A stretch of DNA of 64,000 nucleotides from an uncultured Eubacterium sp. (GTDB taxonomy: Bacteria; Bacillota; Clostridia; Oscillospirales; Acutalibacteraceae): the NCBI GenBank assembly GCA_934561395.1, contig CAKTGF010000004.1:124001-188000 (forward strand). The letters are read 5' to 3'. Under the pieces are notes generated by a model that worked only from the letters and a program-made list of their open reading frames with translations, ran no database searches and was not told the origin of the DNA. This document shows positions 1 to 7,997 of the stretch, piece after piece. Every line of letters starts with the position of its first letter. The stretch's first letter is position 1. A program made the position numbers and the translations under genes.

Positions 1-65
1 CTTGCGCCCTCCTCTACGGTTACATTGTATGCTGTGCCGTTAACTGTAATTGTATAATTTTTCAT
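1..65 (-). CDS. Biotin carboxyl carrier protein, N-terminus only (cut by window edge)
   Basis: Only the first 21 codons are present. They read MKNYTITVNGTAYNVTVEE, the usual opening of the short biotin/lipoyl-attachment subunit of sodium-pump decarboxylases and acyl-CoA carboxylases. A GGAGGA ribosome binding site lies at 75-80. The gene follows the carboxyltransferase gene by 17 bases in the same direction, which fits a biotin carrier working with that enzyme. The biotinylated Lys motif lies outside the window, so the call rests on the N-terminus and the neighbour. Confidence 0.7.
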   Translation of the reverse strand, partial: MKNYTITVNGTAYNVTVEEGA

Positions 66-82
66 ATCTTTATATCCTCCTA

Positions 83-1402
83 TTATTTAACAGAATGTTT
101 TCTTGGAATAGTTGTTTCCCTTTTGCTTGCAAGCATATCAAGGTACTGTGAAATTTTAGTCCTTGTTTCACCTGCCGGGAACACATCATCAACAGCGCCG
201 CAGGCAGCTGCAGTAAATGCAGAGCCGACTGTTTCCTTATACTCAGCCTCAAGAGCGGCTCTGTCCTCGCCCTTTGCAAGCCTGTCGTTATATAAAAATG
301 CAACAGCAGCCTCAACATCAAGAGGAGATGCAACTGCATTATCCCAAGCCAAGGTAACATCAGCGTTAGCGCCCTTGCCCGCAAGAATGATATATGGGCA
401 ACCGATAGCTTGACCCGTAATAAGGCTGATTTTTGGAGAGGTTGTGCTTGCGTAAGCAGTAGTAAGCTTTGTTGCGGCAACAAGCATTTGAGTGTCTGCA
501 TCCTTTACAAAGCCTGTGCAGTCTGCAACAGTGATTACAGGAATATTGAAAGCGTCGCAAAGCTTAATCATAGCCTCTGCCTTATATGCGCATGCAGGGC
601 AAATCTTATCATTTTTAAATGCAACAATACCGACTGTGCAGCCGTCAACGGTGCCAAGCTTGGTAATTACATTTTTGCCGTAATCTGCCTTAAATTCAAC
701 AGAAACGGTCGAATCAAGAATTGAATTAACAATGTCCTCTGTGCTTGCACCCTCGGCAGCCGATACAGCAGGTGCGCTGTATTCAAAATTAACCTCGGGA
801 ACGCACAAATTATTTTGAGGAAGCATGCAAACAATGTTTTTAGCCTGCTCAATTGCAGCTGAAATATCGTCGCAAACAACATCGATTGTGCCTGCCGAAG
901 CGTTATCCTCAACAGTTGTTTCGCTTGGAGCTGTGATATAAAAATCGCTGCCCTTTGTGGCAATAACAACATCTGCCAAATTTGCAAGAAGTGCGGATGT
1001 GCCCAGGCATGCGCCGTCAATAACGGAAACCTGTGCAACAACGCCTGAAAGTGATGAAGCAGCCTTAACCACGTCGCCGTAAGCGTTAAGCACCTCAAAG
1101 CCCTCTGTAAGCTTAACTCCGTTGGAATCGTAAATGCCTACAACTCCGCAGCCTGTTTTTTTAGCTAAATCTAAAATTTTACAAATCTTTGAGCATTGTG
1201 CCACTGTAACGGCACCGCCGTTAATACTGCTGTCCTGTGCAAAGGCATAGCACGGTGCGCCGTTTACAAAGCCGTAGCCTGCAACCAGGTCAATGTTACC
1301 GTCGGCATCCTTTGCGAAGGCGTCAATCTCTGTAAAAGTGCCGTCGTCAAACAAAGCAGTCAACTTTTTTAAAGCTTCAGTTGATTTTACTGAATTACTC
1401 AT
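83..1402 (-). CDS. Acyl-CoA carboxylase/decarboxylase carboxyltransferase subunit
   Basis: A 439-residue protein of the carboxyltransferase (crotonase-fold) family, which moves CO2 between biotin and an acyl-CoA such as methylmalonyl- or propionyl-CoA. Two related halves can be seen: an N-terminal half with AGYGFVNGAPCYAFAQD and INGGAVTVAQ, and a C-terminal half with VTVADCTGFVKDADTQ and ITGQAIGCPYIILAGKG. At 439 residues it is shorter than typical MmdA/PccB subunits of about 510. It is followed at once by a biotin carrier gene, so a decarboxylase or carboxylase complex is likely. The substrate cannot be told from sequence. A promoter lies just upstream at 1463-1491. Confidence 0.8.
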   Translation of the reverse strand: MSNSVKSTEALKKLTALFDDGTFTEIDAFAKDADGNIDLVAGYGFVNGAPCYAFAQDSSINGGAVTVAQCSKICKILDLAKKTGCGVVGIYDSNGVKLTEGFEVLNAYGDVVKAASSLSGVVAQVSVIDGACLGTSALLANLADVVIATKGSDFYITAPSETTVEDNASAGTIDVVCDDISAAIEQAKNIVCMLPQNNLCVPEVNFEYSAPAVSAAEGASTEDIVNSILDSTVSVEFKADYGKNVITKLGTVDGCTVGIVAFKNDKICPACAYKAEAMIKLCDAFNIPVITVADCTGFVKDADTQMLVAATKLTTAYASTTSPKISLITGQAIGCPYIILAGKGANADVTLAWDNAVASPLDVEAAVAFLYNDRLAKGEDRAALEAEYKETVGSAFTAAACGAVDDVFPAGETRTKISQYLDMLASKRETTIPRKHSVK

Positions 1403-1462
1403 TTATTATCCTCCTTATGTGGATTGTATATATCCGCTAAACCACATATACACCTATTATAC

Positions 1463-1491
1463 ATTTTAACACTTAAATCCCATAATATCAA
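1463..1491 (-). promoter_or_regulatory. Sigma-A type promoter for the carboxyltransferase/biotin carrier operon
   Basis: On the minus strand TTGATA (1486-1491) and TAAAAT (1463-1468) are separated by 17 bases and sit about 60 bases before the start at 1402. Confidence 0.6.
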
Positions 1492-1535
1492 CAGTTATTT
1501 TATATATATACAACTTTTTATTCCGCATATTTTTG

Positions 1536-1564
1536 TTGAATATTCAGCAAAAATACTTTATAAT
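1536..1564 (+). promoter_or_regulatory. Sigma-A type promoter for the GH4/PfkB operon
   Basis: TTGAAT (1536-1541) and TATAAT (1559-1564) with a 17-base spacer, about 30 bases before the start at 1596. This position also argues against any start upstream of 1596. Confidence 0.7.
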
Positions 1565-1595
1565 CATTTGTAAAGTAAATTACGGAGGTAAAGCT

Positions 1596-2960
1596 ATGAA
1601 ACTAACGGTTATCGGCGGAGGCGGCGTTAGGTCAATGTTTTTGGCAAAAAGCATTGCACAGCGTTCGGCGCAACTTAACATTGATAATTTAGTGTTTATG
1701 GATAATAACGAGCAAAAGCTTAATATTTACGGAAAAATGGCCAAAAAGGTTGCCTCCCTGCTTTGCCCGGAGTTAAAATTTGAAATAACCACCGACCCTG
1801 TATATGCAATTAAAAATGCGGATTATGTTATAACCACCATCCGTGAGGGCGGCGACGAAATGCGTGTTCGTGATGAGCGAATTGCACTGTCATACGGGCT
1901 TTTGGGTCAGGAAACAACAGGTGCGGCAGGTCTTTCCTTTGCAATGCGCAGCGTTAATGCGTTAAAGGAATACTGCGAGCTTGTAAAGCAGTATGCAAAA
2001 CCCGATTGTAAGGTATTTAACTTTACAAACCCTGCCGGTGTTGTAAGCCAAACTCTGCGTGATATGGGCTATGATTTTACATACGGAATATGCGACGCAC
2101 CCTCGGGCATGCTTACAACCTTTGCAAAGCTTTACGGCGTGGGCGAAAACGATATTAAAGGCGAAATTTACGGCCTTAACCACTTAAGCTATTTCAGCTC
2201 AATTACCATAAACGGTAAGGAAATAATTGACGATTTAATCGAAAGCGACCGTGCTTATAAAGAAACTGATATGCGTTACTTTGAAAAAGAGCTTTTAAGG
2301 GAGCGCCACGCAGTATTAAACGAATATTTATACTATTTCTACTACCGTGAGCAAGCTATACAAAATATTCTTAACGCAAAGCAAACCCGAGGCGAGCAGA
2401 TTTGCGAAATAAACAAGGCAATGACCGAGGAGCTGTCAAAAATTGACATTGACAACGATTTTGACAAGGCTTTTGCTGTTTTTGAGCACTGGTACGGCGT
2501 GCGTGAAAACAATTATATGGCGTCTGAAACGGGTGTAAGGCGCCAAGGCAATTGGAAGTTTGATATTTATAAAGAGGATAACGGCGGCTATGCCGGGGTT
2601 GCTTTAAAATTTATTGAAATTATGCAAAGCGGCAAAAAAGACAGCATGATTTTATGCACGGCAAACGACGGCGCTATTCCCACATTAAAGGACAGTGATG
2701 TTGTTGAAATAACCTGCGACATTACGCCCTCGGGCGCTGTTCCCCACAAATTTGAAAATGCAGATGAGCAGAACCTTGAACTGATAAGGCGTGTTAAAAT
2801 GTATGAGCGCTTAAGCTCAAAGGCAATAAGGGAAAAATCAAGAGTAGCGGCTGTTGAGGCACTGACAATGCACCCACTTGTTAACTCCTATTCCCTTGCA
2901 AAAAAGCTAATTAACGATTATATGGAATTAAACAAAGACTATGTGTCTGACTGGAGGTAA
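1596..2960 (+). CDS. Glycoside hydrolase family 4 (NAD- and metal-dependent glycosidase, likely 6-phospho type)
   Basis: A 454-residue GH4 enzyme. These cleave alpha- or beta-glycosides through an NAD+- and Mn2+-dependent redox mechanism in the cytoplasm. The start at 1596 follows GGAGG at 1584-1588 and opens with the dinucleotide-binding VIGGGGVRS. TNPAG is at 144-148, and the likely metal ligands are Cys166 in GICDAPSG and His196 in YGLNHLSYF. The family's signature triplet after the Cys usually tells the substrate class; here it reads CDAP, closest to the CDMP of phospho-alpha-glucosidases but not identical. The gene ends 2 bases before a PfkB sugar kinase, so the pair probably handles one sugar. 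No PTS or transporter gene is next to it. Confidence 0.88.
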   Translation: MKLTVIGGGGVRSMFLAKSIAQRSAQLNIDNLVFMDNNEQKLNIYGKMAKKVASLLCPELKFEITTDPVYAIKNADYVITTIREGGDEMRVRDERIALSYGLLGQETTGAAGLSFAMRSVNALKEYCELVKQYAKPDCKVFNFTNPAGVVSQTLRDMGYDFTYGICDAPSGMLTTFAKLYGVGENDIKGEIYGLNHLSYFSSITINGKEIIDDLIESDRAYKETDMRYFEKELLRERHAVLNEYLYYFYYREQAIQNILNAKQTRGEQICEINKAMTEELSKIDIDNDFDKAFAVFEHWYGVRENNYMASETGVRRQGNWKFDIYKEDNGGYAGVALKFIEIMQSGKKDSMILCTANDGAIPTLKDSDVVEITCDITPSGAVPHKFENADEQNLELIRRVKMYERLSSKAIREKSRVAAVEALTMHPLVNSYSLAKKLINDYMELNKDYVSDWR

Positions 2961-2962
2961 AT

Positions 2963-3880
2963 ATGGCATTTATAGCAGGAGCAGGAGCAACTAATGTTGA
3001 CCTTTTATTTCAAGGATTTGACAGGCTTGCAGGCGTTGGCGAGGAGCTTTATTGCAAGGATTTCAACCTGCAATTGGGCGGTGGACTGCCCGCAACGCTT
3101 ATAAACCTCGGCAGGCTGGGAATTGAAACAAAAATCGCCACCGAATTGGGAGACGATATTTTTTCAGCCTTTGCCCGTGAGCAATTTTTGAAAAACGGTG
3201 TTGACCCAACAAATTTGTATGAGGGCAACAAAATCCCCCTTAACATTACATCGGCTATTATTTTGCCGAAGGACAGAACCTTTTATACCTACGGCAAGGG
3301 CACCATTGAGCCTGACGATAAGGCTAAGGAGGAATTTTATTCCATTGCCAAGGGCTCAAAAATAACAATGATGCAGCTTGGCGGCTTTTTGGATGTTTAC
3401 AAAAAACTGAAAAGCGAGGGCACTGCTTTGGTTTTAGACACCGGCTGGGACGATGATATGACCCTTGAAAAATACAGCGACTACCTTGAAATTGCGGATT
3501 ATTACACCCCCAATCAAAAGGAAGCAATTAAAATAACCGGAGCCGACAACGCCCATGACGCCGCCGCAATTTTAACCAAATATTTTGAAAAATCAATTGT
3601 TAAGGTCGATAAAGACGGCTGTATCGGCATTGAAAACGGCAAAGAGTATTTTGTAAAAAGCATTGACGAATTTAAAAATGTTGACTCCACCGGTGCCGGG
3701 GACGCATTTTTATCCGGCTTTATGTATGGCTTATTTTACGATTACCCAATTAAAGACTGCGTTTTGTTCGGCAACATTACAGGTGGCAAGGCGGTTACCG
3801 CAGTGGGTGCATTAAGCGGATATGTAAGCGAAAAGGAATTGCTTGAATACCACAAAAAATACAAAGGAAATATAGAATAA
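2963..3880 (+). CDS. PfkB/ribokinase-family carbohydrate kinase
   Basis: A 305-residue PfkB-family sugar kinase that phosphorylates a sugar or sugar derivative with ATP. The N-terminal family motif is seen as NLQLGGGLPATLINLGRLG at about 35-53, and the second signature DSTGAGDAFLSGF at 241-253 holds the catalytic base Asp247 and the GAGD anion hole. The length is usual. It is co-transcribed with the GH4 gene 2 bases upstream; the GH4 stop region supplies its GGAGG ribosome binding site. It may phosphorylate the sugar freed by, or needed by, the GH4 enzyme. The exact sugar is unknown. Its terminator is the palindrome at 3897-3922. Confidence 0.88.
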   Translation: MAFIAGAGATNVDLLFQGFDRLAGVGEELYCKDFNLQLGGGLPATLINLGRLGIETKIATELGDDIFSAFAREQFLKNGVDPTNLYEGNKIPLNITSAIILPKDRTFYTYGKGTIEPDDKAKEEFYSIAKGSKITMMQLGGFLDVYKKLKSEGTALVLDTGWDDDMTLEKYSDYLEIADYYTPNQKEAIKITGADNAHDAAAILTKYFEKSIVKVDKDGCIGIENGKEYFVKSIDEFKNVDSTGAGDAFLSGFMYGLFYDYPIKDCVLFGNITGGKAVTAVGALSGYVSEKELLEYHKKYKGNIE

Positions 3881-3896
3881 CCAAAGCATATAAACG

Positions 3897-3922
3897 GGGT
3901 CACATTCAAACGAATGTGACCC
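3897..3922. terminator. Terminator-like palindrome A, left copy, beside a mobile-type repeat
   Basis: An 11-bp stem (3897-3907 with 3912-3922) closed by AAAC, just after the PfkB stop. The 24 bases 3898-3921 are repeated exactly, in the same orientation including the loop, at 4290-4313. The T-run one expects after the stem is found only after the second copy, as if one terminator had been split by an insertion and its stem duplicated. Confidence 0.75.
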
Positions 3923-4289
3923 TCAGCGTGTCGAAAAAGTTTTTTCGGCACGCTGTGAGGCTGTTGAGAAAGGTTCTGAATTTCGTTTTCTTGCGAACTA
4001 TGCTGTACCTCGTCAAAACACATTTCGTATAGAACAAAACAGAGTTTTGTAACTATACTTCATATGTTTTTCCTCTTTCCAAAAAATCTTTGATTTTTTG
4101 GAAACCTTATATATACTTGTGAGCAAAAAACGAAAAACGCCAAAATCGCCGCAAACTCGATGTTTGCGACGATTTTCTTTGAATTATGTTGTTATATAGT
4201 TTTATTTCGACATAGGATTGCCCATTTATATATTTAATGTTTTACAAAACTACTTTGGCGTGTTTCAGGACCTTTATTGACAGTCTAAT
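3922..4289 (+). mobile_element. Small non-coding mobile-type repeat, copy 1 (368 bp)
   Basis: This gene-free stretch matches 41111-41378 on the opposite strand. Shared blocks include the left end CAGCGTGTCGAAAAAGTTTT, the block around GGCTGTTGAGAAAGGTTCTG, GTGAGCAAAAAACGAAAAACG, a hairpin around 4142-4177 (GCAAAC and GTTTGC arms), TAGGATTGCCCAT, and the right end GACAGTCTAA. A terminal hairpin of AGCGTG/CACGCT arms lies at the left end. Copy 1 carries about 100 extra bases (about 4009-4115) relative to copy 2. No convincing protein is encoded. It resembles a MITE. Confidence 0.75.
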
Positions 4290-4313
4290 GGTCACATTCA
4301 AACGAATGTGACC
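4290..4313. terminator. Terminator-like palindrome A, right copy
   Basis: Exact 24-base repeat of 3898-3921: stem GGTCACATTC, loop AAAC, stem GAATGTGACC. It is followed by ATTATTTTTT, so it can act as an intrinsic terminator on the plus strand, and it also lies just past the cdaR stop on the minus strand. Confidence 0.75.
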
Positions 4314-4321
4314 ATTATTTT

Positions 4322-5602
4322 TTAATACTTAATTGTTGCGGTATATGTTCCATATACCCAAGCACGGTCGTTGTTAACAGCTGCATTTATTGCAACTGTT
4401 TCATTGTCTGAATCGCTGACATCACAGCTTAACACCAAATCTGAGCGGTTAATAACCGTACCCTTTGGCGCAATAACGGTAACCAAGCCTGAATTAACTG
4501 AGGCAATTGATGGGCTTGTACCATCCTTAGCGCCCACAAGGTTAACGCTTGATGTGTAAAGAGGTATTGACTGCACCACATAATCACTGCTGATTGTAAC
4601 GGTAACTGTAATCTTTTGGTTTTCGTCTAATGCGGTTGCACCCTCTAAATTATCGGTAGTAAATTCAAAGGTATTAACGCCGCTTTTGAGCTGGCTGAAT
4701 GATACTGTGCCGATTACCGCCTCGTTAACATTTGCACTGTCTAAAACCCCTGCCTTAATTGAGGTTTTAGAGTATGAAATGCTGTAATCCGAGGGAGAAA
4801 TTCCGTTTGGAATATCTTCAACATTAATTTTAACCGGTAAATCAACAGTTCTTAAAACGGGTATGGTAACAGAAATATAATCTATTTTTGATTCACTGTC
4901 GTCATAAGGAGAAATTTTTAGGTATTTGTCCTCGATACCGTCACCCTTGATTTGGATTTCGCCCTTAAAGTTAACGGTTTCCTTTACATTTTTGTTTGAT
5001 GTTAAATCGCCTTTAACATAAACGGAATCAATTTTATCAATGTATGTTTTGGGACCTGAAACGGTTACCTTTTCATCACTTAAAACAGGTTTGCCGAAGA
5101 AATAGCCGTCTGCCACAACGCTGTCGTCATAATCAACATCAACATTAAAGGTTTTGCTGGTGTTAATGTCAAAATACCCGTCAATTGAGGAGGGATAAAC
5201 GCTTTCAACGGTAAAGTCAAGGGTTTTTGAGCCGTTGGTAACCAAAATGGGAATGGTTTGCTCCCCTGTTCTGGTTACTCCGCTTGTGTCAAACTTAACA
5301 TTCAAATCGTCCTTGGTAACCTGACCGATAACATATTTTGGGCCTTTAATTGAAACGCTGATGTCAACGCTGTCCTTAAGCGAAAAATACTGCATACCCA
5401 GCTGCTCCGAAACCTCGTCGCCCAAATTAATGGGAGCGGTCATTTTAACGGTTTTGGTTTCATCCGTGCCGATATTAATTGATGTGGCGGTCCACACAAC
5501 AACGGCAAGCAGCAGTGAGAACACCATCAACCACTTATCGTTATAAATTATGGTTTTTAACGAAAAGGATTTTTTCTTTTCTTTTTTCTTCTTATTTTCC
5601 AT
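4322..5602 (-). CDS. cdaR: YbbR-domain protein CdaR, regulator of the diadenylate cyclase
   Basis: A 426-residue protein with a basic N-terminus (about 1-22), one membrane segment (about 24-44, MVFSLLLAVVVWTATS) and an extracytoplasmic part of several YbbR repeats, each about 80-90 residues long. CdaR proteins bind and tune the membrane diadenylate cyclase CdaA, which makes cyclic di-AMP. The start overlaps the end of cdaA by 11 bases, so the two are translationally coupled. In many Firmicutes glmM follows as the third gene; here it does not, glmM being at 23878-25230. Confidence 0.88.
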   Translation of the reverse strand: MENKKKKEKKKSFSLKTIIYNDKWLMVFSLLLAVVVWTATSINIGTDETKTVKMTAPINLGDEVSEQLGMQYFSLKDSVDISVSIKGPKYVIGQVTKDDLNVKFDTSGVTRTGEQTIPILVTNGSKTLDFTVESVYPSSIDGYFDINTSKTFNVDVDYDDSVVADGYFFGKPVLSDEKVTVSGPKTYIDKIDSVYVKGDLTSNKNVKETVNFKGEIQIKGDGIEDKYLKISPYDDSESKIDYISVTIPVLRTVDLPVKINVEDIPNGISPSDYSISYSKTSIKAGVLDSANVNEAVIGTVSFSQLKSGVNTFEFTTDNLEGATALDENQKITVTVTISSDYVVQSIPLYTSSVNLVGAKDGTSPSIASVNSGLVTVIAPKGTVINRSDLVLSCDVSDSDNETVAINAAVNNDRAWVYGTYTATIKY

Positions 5603-6515
5603 TGTTTTTTATCCTTTTAACCAATCTTGAAATAATTTTATCATCTGCAGATGAACCGTAAGGAACAAAGTTTTCCATCAAAATATTACGCATAACACCG
5701 CTTGAAATATTTTGGGTAAGGCTTCCGTTTTGGGCAACGCTGATATAGCCGGTTTCCTCGCTTACAACAAAAACAATAGCATCGCTTTGTTGGGTAATAC
5801 CGATTGCCGCACGGTGCCTTGTTCCCAGCGAGGATGAAACATTATCATTGGTAAGGGGTAAAATACAGCCTGCGGCGTAAACCTTGCCGTCCCTTATAAT
5901 CATTGCTCCGTCATGAAGGGGCGCTTTAGGATAAAACACATTTTCAATAAGTTCGCGAGAGGCATCGGCATCAATAATTGTGCCGCTGTTAATAACATTT
6001 CCCAGCAGAGTTTCGTTTTCAAAAACAATCAATGCGCCTGTTTTGCTGTCTGCCATTTCGGCACAGGCCTTACAGCTGGCGTCAATAGCCTTTTGCACTG
6101 CGGCAACTTCAAGTGCCACGCCCGAATTCAAAATTGCTTTAAGGCTGTTCCTTGTGGCTCCCTTGCCCATTTGCTCAAGAATATTCCTGATTTCAGGGCC
6201 GAAAAGAATAACCGTAATAATGAGAATATTTGTAAAAATGATTTTGAAAATATAGCTTGACGCACCCATTCCCAAAAAAGTAACCAAAAAGTAAATGAGC
6301 GCAAGGAAAATAAGGCCCTTAACAAGTTGAATTGCCCTTGACTCCCTTAAAACACGAATAATGAGGTAAAGCAAAACGGCAACAAAAAGTATATCAACTG
6401 CATCAATAACGCCAAAGGTACCGAACAGCCCTTTAACTTGGTTAAAGGTATCTACAATGGAGTTGAACAGATTTTTGAAATATCTGAATTTAAATGCGAT
6501 TTCTATAAAAGACAT
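5592..6515 (-). CDS. cdaA: Membrane diadenylate cyclase CdaA
   Basis: About 307 residues. It converts two ATP into cyclic di-AMP, the second messenger for potassium, osmotic and cell-wall control. Three hydrophobic segments occupy about 35-105, followed by the DisA_N/DAC domain with PLHDGAMII (DGA at about 202-204) and LGTRHRAAIG (RHR at about 233-235), the two catalytic signatures. I prefer the ATG at 6515 (MSFIEIAF) because AAGG lies 9 bases before it; an ATG at 6524 would add three residues but leaves no room for a binding site. It forms an operon with cdaR, overlapping by 11 bases. Confidence 0.92.
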   Translation of the reverse strand: MSFIEIAFKFRYFKNLFNSIVDTFNQVKGLFGTFGVIDAVDILFVAVLLYLIIRVLRESRAIQLVKGLIFLALIYFLVTFLGMGASSYIFKIIFTNILIITVILFGPEIRNILEQMGKGATRNSLKAILNSGVALEVAAVQKAIDASCKACAEMADSKTGALIVFENETLLGNVINSGTIIDADASRELIENVFYPKAPLHDGAMIIRDGKVYAAGCILPLTNDNVSSSLGTRHRAAIGITQQSDAIVFVVSEETGYISVAQNGSLTQNISSGVMRNILMENFVPYGSSADDKIISRLVKRIKNNGK

Positions 6516-6585
6516 TTTTAACATCCTTAACTATAAATTAATATGAAATAATAATAACACATATTTTAAAATAAATAAAGCAAAT

Positions 6586-7716
6586 TCACAAATTTTTTAA
6601 TATTGTAACAAAATTGTGACATTCGGCAGTTTTGTTAAAATAGCCAAGACTTATTCTTACCGTGCCCATGTTCAGCGTGCCGAAATGTTTGTGTGCAAGG
6701 GGCGAGCAATGGTAGCCTGCCCTAACGCAAACATCCTTTTCCGCAAGGAGCGCCGCCACCTTTTCGCTTGAATAATCGTCGTAATTAAAGGAAATAATCG
6801 GCATTGATTTTGCATAAACGGGCGCAGGTGTGTAAAGTTTTACATTTTTAATTGCAGACATCTGCCTGTAAAGCTCACGGCTCAGATTAAACTCGTGCTT
6901 GTATATATTTTCAATGCCCACGGAATTAATAAAATCAATACCCCGTCCCAAACCGATAATGCCTGAATTGTTCAAGGTTCCGGATTCCAACCTGTCGGGC
7001 ATAAAATCAGGCTGAATAAGCTCCAGCGAGCCGCTGCCTGTTCCCCCCTCGGCAATTGTGTTAAGCTTTATTTCCTGCTTAACGGCAATAAATCCCATGC
7101 CCATAGGGCCGTAAAGGCTTTTGTGACCGGGAGCACATAAAATATCTATATTATCACGCTTTGCGTTAATATCGACGGCTCCTGCGCCCTGAGCACCGTC
7201 AACAATAAAAATAATATTGTGCCTTTTACACATTTCGCCAATTTGCTTAATGGGAAATACAACGCCGAAAACATTGCTTGAATGCATGCATACAACTGCT
7301 TTTGTGTTAGGCTTAATCAGGCTTTCAAAGTTTTTAACGGTTTGCTCATCGTCAAAGGAATAATCGGCAATATCATATTCAACAATTCCGTCACTCTGCA
7401 TTTTATTAACAACACGGCTCACACTGTTATGTTCAAGGGAGGAAATGATAACATGGTCGCCCTTTTCTAAAACGCCCTTTATGGCAATATTAAGCGACTC
7501 GGTGCAATTTTTTGTAAAGGCAACATTTTCTGCCTCAAAGCCGAACATTTTTGCGATTTTTTCACGCACCGAGTATATTTTACCTGCCGCAGCCAGGCTT
7601 TTTGCATAGCCGCCCCTGCCGCTGTTAAAGGAATCGTAGCGTAACGCATTACAGGTACTTTGTAAAACATTTATGGGCTTGGGGTAGGTTGTGGCACCGT
7701 TATCAAAATAAATCAT
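6586..7716 (-). CDS. Class V aminotransferase-fold protein, cysteine-desulfurase family
   Basis: A 376-residue PLP enzyme like NifS/SufS. It opens with MIYFDNGATTYPKP. PLP-binding residues are Asp173 and Gln176 in VDGAQG and Lys199 in APGHKSLYG, and the probable persulfide Cys is Cys337 in RAGYHCSP. It looks like the cysteine desulfurase subfamily that travels with a small DUF3343 protein, and it overlaps that gene by 4 bases here. No IscU or SufU gene is next to it. The role may be sulfur or selenium transfer to a dedicated carrier rather than general Fe-S assembly; that part is inference. Confidence 0.85.
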   Translation of the reverse strand: MIYFDNGATTYPKPINVLQSTCNALRYDSFNSGRGGYAKSLAAAGKIYSVREKIAKMFGFEAENVAFTKNCTESLNIAIKGVLEKGDHVIISSLEHNSVSRVVNKMQSDGIVEYDIADYSFDDEQTVKNFESLIKPNTKAVVCMHSSNVFGVVFPIKQIGEMCKRHNIIFIVDGAQGAGAVDINAKRDNIDILCAPGHKSLYGPMGMGFIAVKQEIKLNTIAEGGTGSGSLELIQPDFMPDRLESGTLNNSGIIGLGRGIDFINSVGIENIYKHEFNLSRELYRQMSAIKNVKLYTPAPVYAKSMPIISFNYDDYSSEKVAALLAEKDVCVRAGYHCSPLAHKHFGTLNMGTVRISLGYFNKTAECHNFVTILKNL

Positions 7717-7931
7717 ACTCCATCAACGCCGATTACGGTAACGCCGTTGTCCTTAAGAATTTGTAATGCCCTTTGTAAATCGCTTTGCATAACCTTAACA
7801 ACATAACCGCAGCCGTCAGTGGATGAAGGATTTTCTATTCTGCTCAAGGTTGATCTTATTGAGTAGCTGCGCAGCACATGAATTGAGCGCTGTGCGCTTG
7901 TTATAGACCCCACCTTAATAGAAACAAACAT
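7713..7931 (-). CDS. DUF3343 protein, putative sulfur/selenium carrier partner
   Basis: A 72-residue protein of the DUF3343 family (opening MFVSIKVGSITSAQR, with DGCGYVVKV in the middle). Such proteins occur beside cysteine desulfurase-like enzymes and are thought of as small carriers; the Cys in the DGCGY segment is the only candidate carrier residue. The start at 7931 was chosen because GAGGTG precedes it; a longer frame would run through the hairpin at 7936-7981. It overlaps the desulfurase gene by 4 bases. Confidence 0.75.
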   Translation of the reverse strand: MFVSIKVGSITSAQRSIHVLRSYSIRSTLSRIENPSSTDGCGYVVKVMQSDLQRALQILKDNGVTVIGVDGV

Positions 7932-7935
7932 AAAA

Positions 7936-7981
7936 AACACCTCAATTCTTTCATAGTTCATACTATGCGAATTAAGGTGTT
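7936..7981 (-). terminator. Terminator hairpin whose arm carries the DUF3343 ribosome binding site
   Basis: Arms 7936-7948 and 7969-7981 (13 bp with one mismatch) enclose a second inverted repeat, CATAGT/ACTATG (7952-7957 and 7962-7967). On the minus strand the second arm is followed by T residues, so it can end transcription from the EF-G-like gene. The same arm holds the GAGGTG used by the DUF3343 gene. Confidence 0.7.
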
Positions 7982-7997
7982 TAGTTATTTATTTTTA

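Noticed and set aside
3922..4289. A complete insertion sequence or a gene in this stretch
   Set aside because: The only frames are short and unlike proteins; the similarity to 41111-41378 includes non-coding hairpins, so it was called a non-coding repeat.
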